Positions 5,306 to 5,356 of a stretch of 5,356 bases of DNA are shown here, in pieces. Each line of letters starts with the position of its first letter. The first letter of the stretch is position 1. The notes under the pieces were generated by a model, which saw only the letters and a list, made by a program, of their open reading frames with translations, was not told the origin of the DNA and did not search any database. A program made the translations under genes and the position numbers. Location of the stretch: the NCBI GenBank assembly GCA_012510325.1, contig JAAZIG010000229.1, forward strand, positions 1 through 5,356. The letters are read 5' to 3'. This DNA comes from Bacillota bacterium. Its GTDB lineage: Bacteria > Bacillota > Dethiobacteria > DTU022.

Positions 5306-5356
5306 GTGGCTGAGAAATCTATGGAGCTGGTTGTAGAAGGGATGTCCTGTAACCAC
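5306..5356 (+). CDS. Start of a heavy-metal-associated (HMA) domain protein, CopZ-like or CopA-type N-terminus
   Basis: Only the first 17 codons are in the window; the frame is open at the right edge. GTG at 5306 has GGAGG (5294-5298) 7 nt upstream. An in-frame ATG at 5321 is a possible alternative but lacks such a site. The residues read MAEKSMELVVEGMSCNH: a first beta strand followed by GMSCNH, the beginning of the GMxCxxC metal-binding loop, whose second cysteine would be the next codon. HMA domains bind Cu(I) or other soft metals. A start this close to the motif fits a free copper chaperone of about 65-70 residues (CopZ-like), but the metal-binding N-terminus of a P-type ATPase or a mercury-related protein would look the same here. 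It is codirectional with the SEC-C gene, and I see no clear promoter or terminator in the 153-nt gap, so cotranscription is possible. Confidence 0.72.
   Translation, partial: MAEKSMELVVEGMSCNH

Noticed and set aside
5009..5356. Minus-strand 115-codon frame at the right edge
   Set aside because: It is antisense to the SEC-C motif and to the HMA start, both of which are unmistakable on the plus strand.

Overview
The window looks like a stretch of an ordinary bacterial chromosome of moderate GC content. Strong AGGAGG-type Shine-Dalgarno sites stand in front of nearly every gene and two genes start with GTG. This, together with the protein families (a MarR regulator with a DHA2 exporter, a Glt-type symporter, a SEC-C protein and a CopZ-like metal-binding protein), is compatible with an anaerobic Firmicute of the Clostridia type. 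That assignment is an inference from style and family content, not a proof.

Layout. Positions 1-1590 (minus strand) hold a two-gene drug-efflux operon: a MarR-family repressor (1096-1590) followed, with an 8-nt overlap, by a DHA2-type major facilitator exporter that runs off the left edge (1-1103). A good sigma-A-like promoter (1637-1665) precedes the operon. One inverted repeat covers its -35 box and a second covers its spacer and overlaps the -10 box, the usual arrangement for an autorepressed marR-exporter operon. Positions 1667-2067 have no convincing gene and only short repeats. Positions 2068-3480 (minus strand) encode a complete dicarboxylate/amino acid:cation symporter of the glutamate transporter family, with all the core substrate-binding motifs.

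Positions 3481-3928 form a divergent regulatory region of about 450 bases between the symporter (leftward) and a plus-strand gene (rightward). It holds candidate promoters for both directions, two stem-loops in the symporter leader, and several dyads, the clearest being a 7+9+7 inverted repeat at 3743-3765 over the rightward promoter. Positions 3929-5152 (plus strand) encode a 407-residue protein with a SAP/Rho-N-like module near the N-terminus, a long unrecognised helical middle and a C-terminal SEC-C zinc-binding motif. Its role is unknown. At the right edge (5306-5356, plus strand) a heavy-metal-associated domain protein begins, cut off just before the second cysteine of its GMxCxxC motif.

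The genes do not make up one pathway. The only clear functional unit is the marR-exporter operon. I see no phage, insertion sequence, CRISPR array or RNA gene. The most open items are the SEC-C protein, an apparent insertion in the DNA-binding domain of the MarR protein, and the dyad-rich intergenic region.
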